Below are positions 1-8,631 of a stretch of DNA of 64,000 nt, piece by piece. The DNA comes from an uncultured Roseivirga sp. (GTDB lineage Bacteria; Bacteroidota; Bacteroidia; Cytophagales; Cyclobacteriaceae): NCBI GenBank assembly GCA_947493005.1, contig CANLOY010000009.1:1-64000 (forward strand). The letters run 5' to 3'. The translations under genes and the position numbers were made by a program. Positions within the stretch are counted from its first letter, which is position 1; every line of letters begins with the position of its first letter. Below the pieces are notes generated by a model that did not search any database, was not told the DNA's origin, and saw only the letters and a program-made list of their open reading frames with translations.

Positions 1-1265
1 TTAGCAGTGATGGTTACTGCCCCACCAGTACCGATTACACGAGTAATGTTTTTAGTCACTACCGTAGGAGCGATGTTGTCTTCAATGGTTACAATGAACT
101 CCTGAGTACATGTATTTCCTTCTTCATCAGTTGAAGTCATCGTAATAACATTCTCCCCTAAATCACCACAAGTAAAATCTTTTTTGTCAACAGTAATTGT
201 CACATCTCCTACGGGTAAGTCAGGTCTGCCATCACAATAATTGCCTTCTCCATCTGTATAGCTAACTACTTTAAATGGCCCATAAGTATTACCGATAATC
301 TGTTCTGAGCATGACGTATGAATTTCATAAGATGAGCCACTATCAACCTGAAGAGAAGTTTTAGGGCCAAGTCGCCCTTTGAAATCAAAACCATTAATAG
401 TCAATTCATCTCCACTATTAACTCCTGTAAATGTCTCTATGATATTCCCATCTTGGTCATAAGCGTTAATGGTGGCGTTAGAGTTTCCAGTGTATGTAAC
501 AGAGAAATTCTGCATTTTCCCTTCACATAAACAGTCATCAACATTTTCAGGACTACAGCTTTTCATGTCAAGGTTAAAATCACCTTGATGATAGTTAACT
601 CCATCCCATGAATAGTTGAACCAACCAGAGAGACCATAATTTCCATTTTTATTATTGGCAGCAATTCCCAGTTGGAACCCTAGCGAATAATTGGAAGGTT
701 TGTGCTCTATATTTAATGTTTTTCCTGCATTATCAGCAAGACCTATGAGTTGGCTGGTTTTGTTAGGGTCTTCAATGAAGTAAGCCCAGTTTAAGTAATT
801 ATTTCCGGCAAGGCCTGCTTCATCTTTGTATGTTCTACCCAATGCACTCCATTGACTCCAATTCATTTTGCCGGATAGATACAAAGTTACCTGCCATTTG
901 TCTAAAGGATTTGAAGTATTATATAAAACTCCAGTAAGTGTTGCAGTGCCATCACTTAATTGATTGAACTCAGCGGTTCCATTATCAAATAGGAAGTCGG
1001 TAGAACTACCGGGAAAAGTATTATTACTTAACCAAAGTGCATGACCATCCCCTTCAGCAAAAGTAGGTGAGCAAGGGGGAGATGTTGGGAAACAATCTTC
1101 TAAACTAGATCTATCTAGCGTTGCTTGTCCATTTTCATCTAAAGAAAGGGTTTGGTTATTGGTTTGTGCAAAGAGCACAGAAGAACTGTAGGCTAAAAAA
1201 ACAGCCAAGGTGGTGAGTAATCTCAGGGAGGCAAGTGGTCTCTTTAAGAGCACATGCGTGTTCAT
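1..1265 (-). CDS. Large secreted surface protein, N-terminal part (3' end outside window)
   Basis: Open frame starting at ATG 1265 and running off the left edge, so only about 421 residues are visible. It opens with a signal peptide ending near LFAQ, as in proteins exported by Sec and often by the type IX system. The middle contains a globular stretch with paired cysteines, then a segment resembling DUF7467 (reads like SVTYTGNSNATINAYDQDG), then a HYR/SprB-like repeat (CTQEFIVTIEDNIAPTVV followed by VIGTGGAVTITA). This repeat type occurs in very long adhesin-like proteins with a C-terminal sorting domain; the sorting domain is not visible here. The function as adhesin or cell-surface filament is inferred. 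The start is supported by the immediately following signal peptide and by a promoter-like box 136 nt upstream. Confidence 0.8.
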   Translation of the reverse strand, partial: MNTHVLLKRPLASLRLLTTLAVFLAYSSSVLFAQTNNQTLSLDENGQATLDRSSLEDCFPTSPPCSPTFAEGDGHALWLSNNTFPGSSTDFLFDNGTAEFNQLSDGTATLTGVLYNTSNPLDKWQVTLYLSGKMNWSQWSALGRTYKDEAGLAGNNYLNWAYFIEDPNKTSQLIGLADNAGKTLNIEHKPSNYSLGFQLGIAANNKNGNYGLSGWFNYSWDGVNYHQGDFNLDMKSCSPENVDDCLCEGKMQNFSVTYTGNSNATINAYDQDGNIIETFTGVNSGDELTINGFDFKGRLGPKTSLQVDSGSSYEIHTSCSEQIIGNTYGPFKVVSYTDGEGNYCDGRPDLPVGDVTITVDKKDFTCGDLGENVITMTSTDEEGNTCTQEFIVTIEDNIAPTVVTKNITRVIGTGGAVTITA

Positions 1266-1400
1266 ACTAATAGTGTTTTGGTCAAAGACGCTAAGTCAAT
1301 TAATCACCTGTCGGCTGACTTTGGTCAGCATATACCACCACACTATTCAATACAACACACACATACTTTAGCCAAACTTTGGTTTAGCCGATAGGTTTTG

Positions 1401-1440
1401 CAAATATACACAAATTTGTATTTCAAATACAGATTTGTGT
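1401..1440 (-). promoter_or_regulatory. Promoter box with overlapping 33-bp palindromic operator candidate
   Basis: Read on the minus strand, TATATTTG (1408-1401) matches the Bacteroidota -7 consensus TAnnTTTG. Directly upstream and sharing one base lies a dyad at 1408-1440: arm ACACAAATCTGTATTT, one central base, arm AAATACAAATTTGTGT, with a single mismatch between 16-nt arms. A site covering the -10 to -40 region would suit a repressor or activator of the surface-protein gene. It lacks a following T-run and has no loop, so it is a poor terminator for rmuC. Confidence 0.55.
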
Positions 1441-1500
1441 GTTTATTTGAATAACGAACTTGTTGAGAATCAGTATTGTCGGATTGTTATATAGCAGTGG

Positions 1501-2817
1501 TTAGTCATCATTAGACCTATCCAATAGCCTGGTATTAATTTGCTTACTGGCCTTTGCACCTAGTTTTTTCAAGTTTTCTGCCTTTCTGACAAGATTACCA
1601 CTACCTTCAGAAAGCTTTTTCATTGATTCTTGGTAGACCTTCTGAGTGACTCCTAAGTGTTTTCCTACCGAAATGAGGTCTTCTGTAAAACCCTGGAATT
1701 TGTCATAGAGAGCACCTCCTTGTCGTGCTATTTCAATTGCATTTTTGTTTTGGTACTCCTGTTTCCAAATTGAGGAGATGGTTCGTAAGGTGGCAATCAG
1801 GGTTGTTGGACTTACTATAACAATGTTTTTTGAATAGGCTTCATTGAAGAGTTCAGGGTCTTGCTGAACGGCCAAAGTGAATGCAGGTTCTATAGGTATA
1901 AAAAGCAATACAAAGTCTAAACCTTCTAAGCCATATAAGTTTTGATAGTTTTTGTCACTAAGTCCTTTTACATGGGCTTTGATGGAATTGATATGAAGTT
2001 TTAATTGAGATGACTGTTCTTTGTCTTCCTCTTCATTGACAAATCGCTCATAAGCGGTCAAGGATACTTTTGAATCTATTATGATATGTTTATTGTCAGG
2101 TAGTCTTACAACTACATCAGGTTGGTATCTTTTTCCATCATCACCGACTTCTGAAACCTGTGTCTCGTATTCACGATCTTTTTCGAGTCCTGATTTCTCA
2201 AGAATTCTCTCCAGAATCACTTCACCCCAATTCCCTTGTGCTTTTGAGTCACCTTTCAGCGCTTTGGTTAGATTCTCGGCCTCTTTGGTAATCTGTTTAT
2301 TCAGATCGCTTAAGTGTTTGATTTGTTCAACTAAAGAAGCATTTCTTTCAGCACCTTCCTTGTTGGTATCTTCTACCTTCTTCTGAAACTCTCCTATTTT
2401 CTCTTTAAGAGGGGTGAGTAAGTCATGAATGTTAGTTTTGTTTTGTTCAGTGAACTTTTTGCTCTTTTCTTCAAAAATCTCATTGGCAAGGTTCTTAAAC
2501 TCATGAGCGAACTTCTGATTCAAGTTTTCTAACTCTTGTTTTTGTTCCTCTAACCTAGACTGTAAACTTTTATGCTCTGTTTGAACCTGAGTAAGTTGAT
2601 TGCTCAGAGACATGGTTTTTTCACGCTCTTTGTTGAGCTCTGGTTTTATTTCGGAAAGTTCTTGGGAGACCATTGAGTGCCTTTCTTCTGCTAATTGCAG
2701 TTTGTTCAGTAATTCAGGCTCTCTGGAATCGTTTTTTTGACTGTATTTACTTTTGGACATAAACCAAGCGGCCAGTCCTCCTAAAATTGCACCTGCGATT
2801 AACCAAATGATTTCCAT
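1501..2817 (-). CDS. rmuC: DNA recombination protein RmuC
   Basis: 438 aa, the usual family length. An N-terminal transmembrane helix (residues 3-20) is followed by a long coiled coil (about 35-200) and then the RmuC nuclease-like domain: QGNWGEVILERILEKSGL, YQPDVVVRLPDNKHIIIDSKV (the acidic/Lys PD-(D/E)XK-like core), then IPIEPAF. RmuC limits inverted-repeat-associated rearrangements and has been linked to anti-phage and mobile-element control. The gene is monocistronic; ATG at 2817 lies a few bases after a clean promoter box. Confidence 0.93.
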   Translation of the reverse strand: MEIIWLIAGAILGGLAAWFMSKSKYSQKNDSREPELLNKLQLAEERHSMVSQELSEIKPELNKEREKTMSLSNQLTQVQTEHKSLQSRLEEQKQELENLNQKFAHEFKNLANEIFEEKSKKFTEQNKTNIHDLLTPLKEKIGEFQKKVEDTNKEGAERNASLVEQIKHLSDLNKQITKEAENLTKALKGDSKAQGNWGEVILERILEKSGLEKDREYETQVSEVGDDGKRYQPDVVVRLPDNKHIIIDSKVSLTAYERFVNEEEDKEQSSQLKLHINSIKAHVKGLSDKNYQNLYGLEGLDFVLLFIPIEPAFTLAVQQDPELFNEAYSKNIVIVSPTTLIATLRTISSIWKQEYQNKNAIEIARQGGALYDKFQGFTEDLISVGKHLGVTQKVYQESMKKLSEGSGNLVRKAENLKKLGAKASKQINTRLLDRSNDD

Positions 2818-2835
2818 ATTTACTCAGTATTTCTA

Positions 2836-2843
2836 CAAATATA
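2836..2843 (-). promoter_or_regulatory. Bacteroidota -7 box upstream of rmuC
   Basis: Minus-strand TATATTTG, matching TAnnTTTG, 19 nt upstream of the rmuC ATG. No convincing -33 TTG is seen at the usual spacing. Confidence 0.4.
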
Positions 2844-2887
2844 TCTGAAAGAGATACACCTGACTGAGTTAAAGGATTTATTATATA

Positions 2888-3496
2888 TTAGGCTAACATT
2901 TTTGAATCACTGTATAGTACCTCATCTTGCTCTGCTCCAATGTTTTTGCTGAATAAATATTGTGTTAATAAATTTTCCAATGTACAATCCAGTTCTAAGA
3001 AATCGTCTAGTAGACACCAAGGTTTAACGGTAAGCTCTATAGATTTATTCTTGATTTTAGAAACCTGAATCTTAGGAGTAGGTGTACTAAGTATTCTATT
3101 GTTCTGTATCAGAAAGGTGAGAATCTCTTCTTTAACTTTTGACATGTTACTTTTATAGGAGATTTCAACAATGAGTTCCAGACTGATAATGTTCTTGCTT
3201 GATAAGTTGTGAAGATGTTTTTTATAGAACTCAATATTTTCAATGGTGAATTCGGCACCATTAACGCTTTTTAGAGTAGTTTTTTGAGCCCCTCTTTTAA
3301 TCACTGAGCCCAGTTGTCCGTCAATTTCAATAAAATCTCCCTTATTAAATGGCTTAAAAACTTTTAGCATTAACCCACTTCCTAAATTGCTTAATGGTCT
3401 GAAGAGGTTTTTTTGCATTCTATTACCTGACGAACTCATAATAGGATCAATTTGTTTGTATGCACTTTTGCAATTCACATACCAATACTCTGTCAA
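2888..3496 (-). CDS. MscS-like cytoplasmic domain protein lacking membrane helices
   Basis: 202 aa. Residues about 38-85 (GSGLMLKVFKPFNKGDFIEI, then TLKSVNGAEFTIEN) match the end of TM3 and the beta domain of MscS-family mechanosensitive channels, followed by a plausible alpha/beta C-terminal domain. The three transmembrane helices that form the pore in true MscS proteins are absent, and no hydrophobic stretch precedes the domain. The listed frame begins at a TTG; the first ATG is at 3439 (residue 20), just before the MscS match. It could be a decayed channel gene or a soluble partner; nothing next to it suggests a role. Confidence 0.6.
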   Translation of the reverse strand: MTEYWYVNCKSAYKQIDPIMSSSGNRMQKNLFRPLSNLGSGLMLKVFKPFNKGDFIEIDGQLGSVIKRGAQKTTLKSVNGAEFTIENIEFYKKHLHNLSSKNIISLELIVEISYKSNMSKVKEEILTFLIQNNRILSTPTPKIQVSKIKNKSIELTVKPWCLLDDFLELDCTLENLLTQYLFSKNIGAEQDEVLYSDSKMLA

Positions 3497-3603
3497 ACTA
3501 AATAACCCTACTTTAGTAGTGAAATAGCACTTTTTTCTTTTGAGCTCATGATGTGTCCTTTCCCAATGTGGGAAGAGGTAATCTGAAATTGGAATCTTTT
3601 ATT

Positions 3604-5982
3604 CTAGTGAACAGCCACTTTATCAAGAATTATTAAACCTTTCTTTGACTGATCAAAAATGAATTCCATTGAAACAATGGCATTTGAATTAAAGTCCAGG
3701 AACTTTTCTTTTAGCTTAGAAAGGTCAATAAAGAATGTGTTATATACCGCTTCAGACGTTTTGTTGCTTTGTAATTCTGTATTCTTGAAAACATCTACAG
3801 ATAACTGGCGCTGAAGATAGCTGTAGTCGCTCAGTTTAGTTCGAGCAATAACCCCATTTTCATCTTCGAATTGAATCGTAAAGTCAATGGGTTCAGGAGC
3901 CTTTTTCTTATCACCATTATCTTCTGAATCAGAACTTTCCTTGCTTTCTTCTTTATTGTTTTCCGACTCTTCATTTTGATCGTTTTGACTATTGTTATTT
4001 TCCTCGTTCTCCTCATTCTTATTTTTGTTATCCCGTTCCTTGTCAGGGTAGGTACTGCCTTTGGCTTCGGACAGCTCGAAAGTAAAATTAGGAGTTAGTG
4101 ATGCATTTATCTTTTCGTTAAATACAACCTGATACCTGGCTGTATCAGCGTTGTAGGCCAGGCTATCCCAGCCCAGGTAGGCTGCCCTGGTGGCTTTATT
4201 ACCCCATTTCATACCTACCAGTTTTTCTTTCCAAACAGTGAGGTTTGAGGTATTGATTTTACCTTTTGAAGAGGTTGTAGTTAAGTCGAGATCTTCTTCA
4301 AAATCAGCTAATACATTCCAATCAGAGGTTTGATATTGATTTAAATAGATTGTTTCGGGAAGCCATTTGCTACCAGTTCTATAATCTTTGAATAGGTTTT
4401 TGTACTCACTTTTTCCTTGCAGAGTGGCTTGTAGAAAAGCACTGATATAAACTCTGCCGATAGTAAGTTGATCTTCCATGGGGATAAGCGCATCGACATT
4501 TAGTAATGAACCAAATGGAAAACCTGAATCCCTATTTCCCCAAGTAGTATTAAACTGCCCATGGTTGGCTCCGTAAACATAAACTGCGGATTTGAAGTAA
4601 TCTGAAGAGTCATTGAATTCAACCCTTTCATATTGCCTGAGGCCAGCAAAAGACTGTACGTCTCCATCATTGGCTCCATGAATCACCAGATAGTTAACAT
4701 TTTCTAAAGGGGTACCAACGTTGGCTGGTTTGTACTGACCATCTACTGGTGCAATAGCCACTACGGATTTGATGTTGAAACCGAAATCGAATTCTTGTTT
4801 GGCATTATCCGGGTAGAAGGGGAGCTTGTTAAAGAAACCTGCTATTGCTGCTGCTTCTCCACCTCTGGAATGCCCCATGACCGCAAGATTGTCCATATCT
4901 ACTTTTTGATAAAAAGGGCCTCCTTGTTTTTCATTCCATTTTCTCCAATATCTCAGATGTTCCAGTAATAACCACCCTCTTGCATCATTCTCTTTATTAA
5001 GACCATCGCTAATGAAATCAGTCCAGCCACTATTAATAAAGTTCTCATCTACACTGACCATGATCATGCCTTGACTCGCCAGTAATTCGCCAAGGTATTC
5101 ATACCCAGGATCGGAGTAGTTAAACATGCTATGATTGCCATGAACAATTAGCGCTAATGGGAAAGGGCCTTCTCCTTTTGGGTACCAAACACGACCATTT
5201 ATTGGTAGGGCCTCGTCATCAAAGCCCCAATACCAAGTTCTTAGTTTGCCCGAAATACCTTCCCAATTGTCCAAGAGTCTGGATCCGTCAATGGAGTCTG
5301 TAATTATTGTGGCATCATTGCCGAATTCTGGTCTATGTTCATCCTTACCACTTCCATAGGTGAGGTATTCTACTTCGTATGTGCCCGGTTCAGCAGGGTT
5401 GGGAAGTTGAATATGTTGTGGTTTATATTCAGATTTCTTTGCCGCATTGATGTGCTCTGTTTCTGGTTTGAAACCAGTGTCGGCCAACCATATTAATCCC
5501 CATACTAAACCAGAAACGCCAATCAGTATTCCTGCAACTGATGTTATTTTTTGTATAAGTGTGTTATCACTTCGGGTGTTCTTAAATAGCGTATAAATTC
5601 CTGCTCCGGATGCTCCTGAAAAAACAATGACAAATACCGGGAACTTCCAACTCAAGTCTCCCATGCCAAATACAAAAGGCATCAAAAAAAAGGTGCCAGG
5701 AATAATCAAGAAGAGGCCTTTGTGTAGCTTTTTGACAATAAGCCTTCCTAGTATAGCTGCTAAGCCCAAAAGGAGAGCAATTATGAGTCCTAGTAAAATC
5801 ATGGCTGCTCCAAAGTAGGTGCCGGGAGCAGTAACAAACATGATGGCAGACGCTACTAACCAAATAATAAGGGTGGTTGTGGCAATTGCTTTAGTAGCTC
5901 CCTTCCAGGCAACAGGTCCTGGCTTAAATTTTACAAGGAAGTTTGTAATTGATTTCCAGATTCTTTTAAAAAAATTGACCAT
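3604..5982 (-). CDS. Membrane-anchored alpha/beta hydrolase
   Basis: 792 aa. About five transmembrane helices occupy residues 25-170. The following domain is an alpha/beta hydrolase: oxyanion region FPLALIVHGNHS, nucleophile elbow GHSRGG (Ser near residue 370), acid in HGANDGD (about 437) and catalytic His in GANHGQF (about 472). A beta-rich C-terminal part is interrupted by a roughly 50-residue Asn/Glu/Lys low-complexity linker, then a predicted carbohydrate-binding or jelly-roll-like end. The fold is similar to chlorophyllase/PET-hydrolase-like proteins; substrate is unknown. It stands alone, with 140 bp of non-coding sequence upstream. Confidence 0.8.
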   Translation of the reverse strand: MVNFFKRIWKSITNFLVKFKPGPVAWKGATKAIATTTLIIWLVASAIMFVTAPGTYFGAAMILLGLIIALLLGLAAILGRLIVKKLHKGLFLIIPGTFFLMPFVFGMGDLSWKFPVFVIVFSGASGAGIYTLFKNTRSDNTLIQKITSVAGILIGVSGLVWGLIWLADTGFKPETEHINAAKKSEYKPQHIQLPNPAEPGTYEVEYLTYGSGKDEHRPEFGNDATIITDSIDGSRLLDNWEGISGKLRTWYWGFDDEALPINGRVWYPKGEGPFPLALIVHGNHSMFNYSDPGYEYLGELLASQGMIMVSVDENFINSGWTDFISDGLNKENDARGWLLLEHLRYWRKWNEKQGGPFYQKVDMDNLAVMGHSRGGEAAAIAGFFNKLPFYPDNAKQEFDFGFNIKSVVAIAPVDGQYKPANVGTPLENVNYLVIHGANDGDVQSFAGLRQYERVEFNDSSDYFKSAVYVYGANHGQFNTTWGNRDSGFPFGSLLNVDALIPMEDQLTIGRVYISAFLQATLQGKSEYKNLFKDYRTGSKWLPETIYLNQYQTSDWNVLADFEEDLDLTTTSSKGKINTSNLTVWKEKLVGMKWGNKATRAAYLGWDSLAYNADTARYQVVFNEKINASLTPNFTFELSEAKGSTYPDKERDNKNKNEENEENNNSQNDQNEESENNKEESKESSDSEDNGDKKKAPEPIDFTIQFEDENGVIARTKLSDYSYLQRQLSVDVFKNTELQSNKTSEAVYNTFFIDLSKLKEKFLDFNSNAIVSMEFIFDQSKKGLIILDKVAVH

Positions 5983-6124
5983 AACAGGCTGAGGATGATT
6001 TGATTTGCCTTAAGGTAATCAATTAAGGACTTGATTCAAACGTGAATATGTTGAGTGTCACCAATGGTCGGAGGGGGGGCTAATGCTCTGTTGATTATTC
6101 TTGTGTATTTTTATCAGTACCCAA

Positions 6125-6538
6125 TTAAACAGTGGCAATACACTTCAATTCTATGGCTATTGGGGTAGGAAGTGAGTCGATTTCAACGGTAGTTCTACAA
6201 GGTTGATTGTCCTTAAAGAACTCTGCGTAAACACGGTTGTAGGTGGCAAAGTCGTCTTTCATATTAGTGAGAAATACTGTGACATCGACAAGCTTGTCCC
6301 AACTGCTTCCGGAAGCTTCCAGAATTAGTTTTACATTGTTAAAAACCGACCTGCACTGCGTTTCAATGTCATAGTCTAGAATGTTGTTATCCACATCTAG
6401 GGTAACTCCGGGAATTACTTTAGTTCCACGTTCTCTGGGCCCCACTCCTGATAAGAAGAGCAGGTTTCCTACTTTTCGTGCATGTGGATAAAGGCCTACC
6501 GGTTCTGGCGCTTTATCTGAATTAATTTTTTCGTTCAT
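6125..6538 (-). CDS. RidA-family protein, 2-aminomuconate deaminase-like
   Basis: 137 aa from ATG 6538. RidA/YjgF fold: YPHARKVGNLLFLSGVG, then DIETQCRSVFNNVKLILEASGSSWDKLVDVTVFLTNM and the C-terminal PCRTTVEIDSLPTPIAIELKCIA. RidA enzymes deaminate reactive enamines or imines. The opening KAPEPVGLYPHARKVG and the GPRERGTKVIPGV insert resemble the subgroup annotated as 2-aminomuconate deaminase in tryptophan/kynurenine breakdown; no other kynurenine gene is nearby, so the substrate is uncertain. A longer TTG-started frame (to 6562) would overlap the previous gene, so the ATG 8 nt after its stop is preferred. Last gene of the pepP-GNAT-unknown-ridA operon. Confidence 0.85.
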   Translation of the reverse strand: MNEKINSDKAPEPVGLYPHARKVGNLLFLSGVGPRERGTKVIPGVTLDVDNNILDYDIETQCRSVFNNVKLILEASGSSWDKLVDVTVFLTNMKDDFATYNRVYAEFFKDNQPCRTTVEIDSLPTPIAIELKCIATV

Positions 6539-6546
6539 GATATCGT

Positions 6547-6828
6547 TTATTGAGGTACCCAAATACGGTCAGCTTTTACTTTTTCAAGTCTTGATGGGAT
6601 TGTAATTTGATTACCTGATTTGCAATAAAAGATAAAGCCTTTATAAGAAGTACTGTACTTATATCCACGATTTAAAAATCCTTTATCTCCTTTTTCTATT
6701 ACGATACCATCATCCATCCTGGAAATCAGGCTGCTAAATTCATTAGGTGCTATTTTTACAATAGCTCCGGATGCTTTTATTGCCTCTTGTATTGCTGCCT
6801 GTGCAGCAGCAGCTCCTGATCCACTCAT
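6547..6828 (-). CDS. Small conserved-looking protein of unknown function
   Basis: 93 aa. An Ala-rich helix (residues 3-22) followed by a compact mixed segment with MDDGIVIEKGDKGFLNRGYKYSTSYKG, ending with DRIWVP. No family recognised. It starts 1 nt after the stop of the GNAT gene and ends 8 nt before ridA, so it is co-transcribed and probably a real gene. Confidence 0.65.
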   Translation of the reverse strand: MSGSGAAAAQAAIQEAIKASGAIVKIAPNEFSSLISRMDDGIVIEKGDKGFLNRGYKYSTSYKGFIFYCKSGNQITIPSRLEKVKADRIWVPQ

Positions 6829-6829
6829 A

Positions 6830-7267
6830 CTATAGGTTTTTTATCATTTCAATTCTGTAATTCTCCAATTCATCTTTGGGCTTGACATTGTACATCTCAA
6901 AACCATTTTTAATAGCAAAAATGATCATGGATTTGTGCCTGTTCAATGTTTTGAATTTAATAGACTCATATCCTTTTTCTCTTGCCCATTTCTCCTGTGT
7001 TACAGCTAGCTTTCGGGCTATTCCTATTTGCCTGAATTCAGGTTTTACACCACCCAGCCAGCTATAGAAAGAACCATCGTTAAACTTATCATACCCAAGT
7101 TTACATCCTACTACCTCTTGGTTTACTTTAGCGAGTAATATCAAGTGTGCCCTCTTCTTGATTCTGTCAGCGTAATAACTATCTTCAAAAAGCCGATCAA
7201 ACTCAGGGAGTTTTTTAAGCACATTAAGTGATTCTCTCAATGTGCCTTCAACTATTTGGATGTCCAT
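6830..7267 (-). CDS. GNAT-family N-acetyltransferase
   Basis: 145 aa. The GNAT acetyl-CoA site is seen as VKPEFRQIGIARKLAVTQEKWAREKGY (Q/R-x-x-G-x-A type loop), followed by the strand IKFKTLNRHKSMIIFAIKNGFE typical of motif B. Substrate unknown. It lies 2 nt downstream of the aminopeptidase stop, within the same operon. Confidence 0.85.
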   Translation of the reverse strand: MDIQIVEGTLRESLNVLKKLPEFDRLFEDSYYADRIKKRAHLILLAKVNQEVVGCKLGYDKFNDGSFYSWLGGVKPEFRQIGIARKLAVTQEKWAREKGYESIKFKTLNRHKSMIIFAIKNGFEMYNVKPKDELENYRIEMIKNL

Positions 7268-7269
7268 TT

Positions 7270-8559
7270 CTAGGAGTTCATCAAGTCTTCAATTTCTTCT
7301 GCTTCAATAGGAATGTCTCCCATTAGATTTAGGTGGCCATCATTGGTAATCACCACATCATCTTCCAGTCTGATACCAATTCCTTCATCAGGAATATAAA
7401 TACCTGGCTCAACTGTAAACACCATGCCAGGTTTAAAGTCGGTATATATACTGGCTACATCATGGACATCAAGTCCAAGGTGGTGAGATGTACCATGCAT
7501 GAAATACTTTTTGTAAGCAGGCCAATTTGGGTCTTCATTGTTCACGTCTGTCTTGTCCAACAAACCAAGATCAAGTAGTTCTTTGGTCATCAGGTTGCCT
7601 ACTTCTTTGTGATAATCAGGAATACTGTTGCCAGGTGTTAACATAGCGGTTGCACCATTTTTAACTCTTAAAACAGCATTGTAGACATCCTTTTGTCTTT
7701 GCGTAAACCGACCATTTACAGGAATAGTACGAGTCATGTCAGCATTATAGTTAGCATACTCAGCTCCTACATCCATCAACAAAAGATCGCCATCTTTTAG
7801 CTGGTTTTTGTTTTCTATATAATGAAGGACACAGGCATTTCCACCACCTCCGATTATAGGTGTGTATGCAAAACCTTTGGATCTGTTTCTTACAAACTCA
7901 TGAAGATACTCCGCTTCTACTTCGTATTCCCAAACACCAGGTTTTACATAGTTGAGAATTCTTCTGAAACCCTGATTAGTAATGTCACAGGCCTTTTGCA
8001 AAAGTTCAATCTCTCGATTTTCTTTAACAGTTCTTAAGTCATAGGCAATAGGAGCGAGCCTTTCAAAGTTATAATTGCCGTATTTTTCTCTGCACCATTT
8101 GTTAAAACGATCAGTTCGTGTTTCTACCTCTGAAGCGTTTCTTATGTGCTCGTTATTATATAGGTAAATGTTTTCTGTTTCGGCCAGAATGGTGTTGAAA
8201 GTGCCCTCAAACTTATCATTCCACATCACCGTAGGTACCCCGGAAGTTTCTGTCGCTTCTTCTTTAGTGTATTTATGTCCTTCCCAAATAGCTATGAGTT
8301 CACTCGTCTCTCTTAAGAAAAGAACCTCCCTCATTTTAGGGTCTGGGAAATCCGGAGCAATCACCAATACAGACTCTTCCTGATCAATTCCTGAGAAGTA
8401 CAGCATATTGCTGTTTTGCCTAAAGACCATTGTGCCATCTGCATTGGTTGGCATAATATCATTGGAGCAAATTACTACTACTGAATTGGGCTTTAGCTGG
8501 CCCTTTAATTTCTCTCTGTTTTTTATAAAAAGTTCTTTCCCTATGTGCTCGTATCTCAT
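7270..8559 (-). CDS. pepP: Xaa-Pro aminopeptidase (aminopeptidase P, M24B)
   Basis: 429 aa. An N-terminal creatinase-like domain (to about residue 165) precedes the pita-bread catalytic domain. The dinuclear metal ligands are visible: two Asp in LLMDVGAEYANYNADMTRT (about 261 and 272), His in GTSHHLGLDVHD (about 360), Glu in FTVEPGIYI (about 388) and Glu in IGIRLEDDVVIT (about 403). The enzyme removes N-terminal residues ahead of proline. It heads a four-gene operon with gaps of 2, 1 and 8 nt. Confidence 0.93.
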   Translation of the reverse strand: MRYEHIGKELFIKNREKLKGQLKPNSVVVICSNDIMPTNADGTMVFRQNSNMLYFSGIDQEESVLVIAPDFPDPKMREVLFLRETSELIAIWEGHKYTKEEATETSGVPTVMWNDKFEGTFNTILAETENIYLYNNEHIRNASEVETRTDRFNKWCREKYGNYNFERLAPIAYDLRTVKENREIELLQKACDITNQGFRRILNYVKPGVWEYEVEAEYLHEFVRNRSKGFAYTPIIGGGGNACVLHYIENKNQLKDGDLLLMDVGAEYANYNADMTRTIPVNGRFTQRQKDVYNAVLRVKNGATAMLTPGNSIPDYHKEVGNLMTKELLDLGLLDKTDVNNEDPNWPAYKKYFMHGTSHHLGLDVHDVASIYTDFKPGMVFTVEPGIYIPDEGIGIRLEDDVVITNDGHLNLMGDIPIEAEEIEDLMNS

Positions 8560-8631
8560 ATTCTTTTAGTCTTCAGGTAATGAGGCTAAATAAGCATGAA
8601 ATGATGAGAAAAAGAAGGACTCTCTGAACTG

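Noticed and set aside
3831-4016. Small Lys/Arg-rich ORF within the hydrolase gene
   Set aside because: It is the shifted reading of the Asn/Glu/Lys linker, a shadow of the real gene.
6539-6562. TTG start for the RidA gene at 6562
   Set aside because: Overlaps the upstream gene; ATG 6538 matches the family's normal N-terminus.
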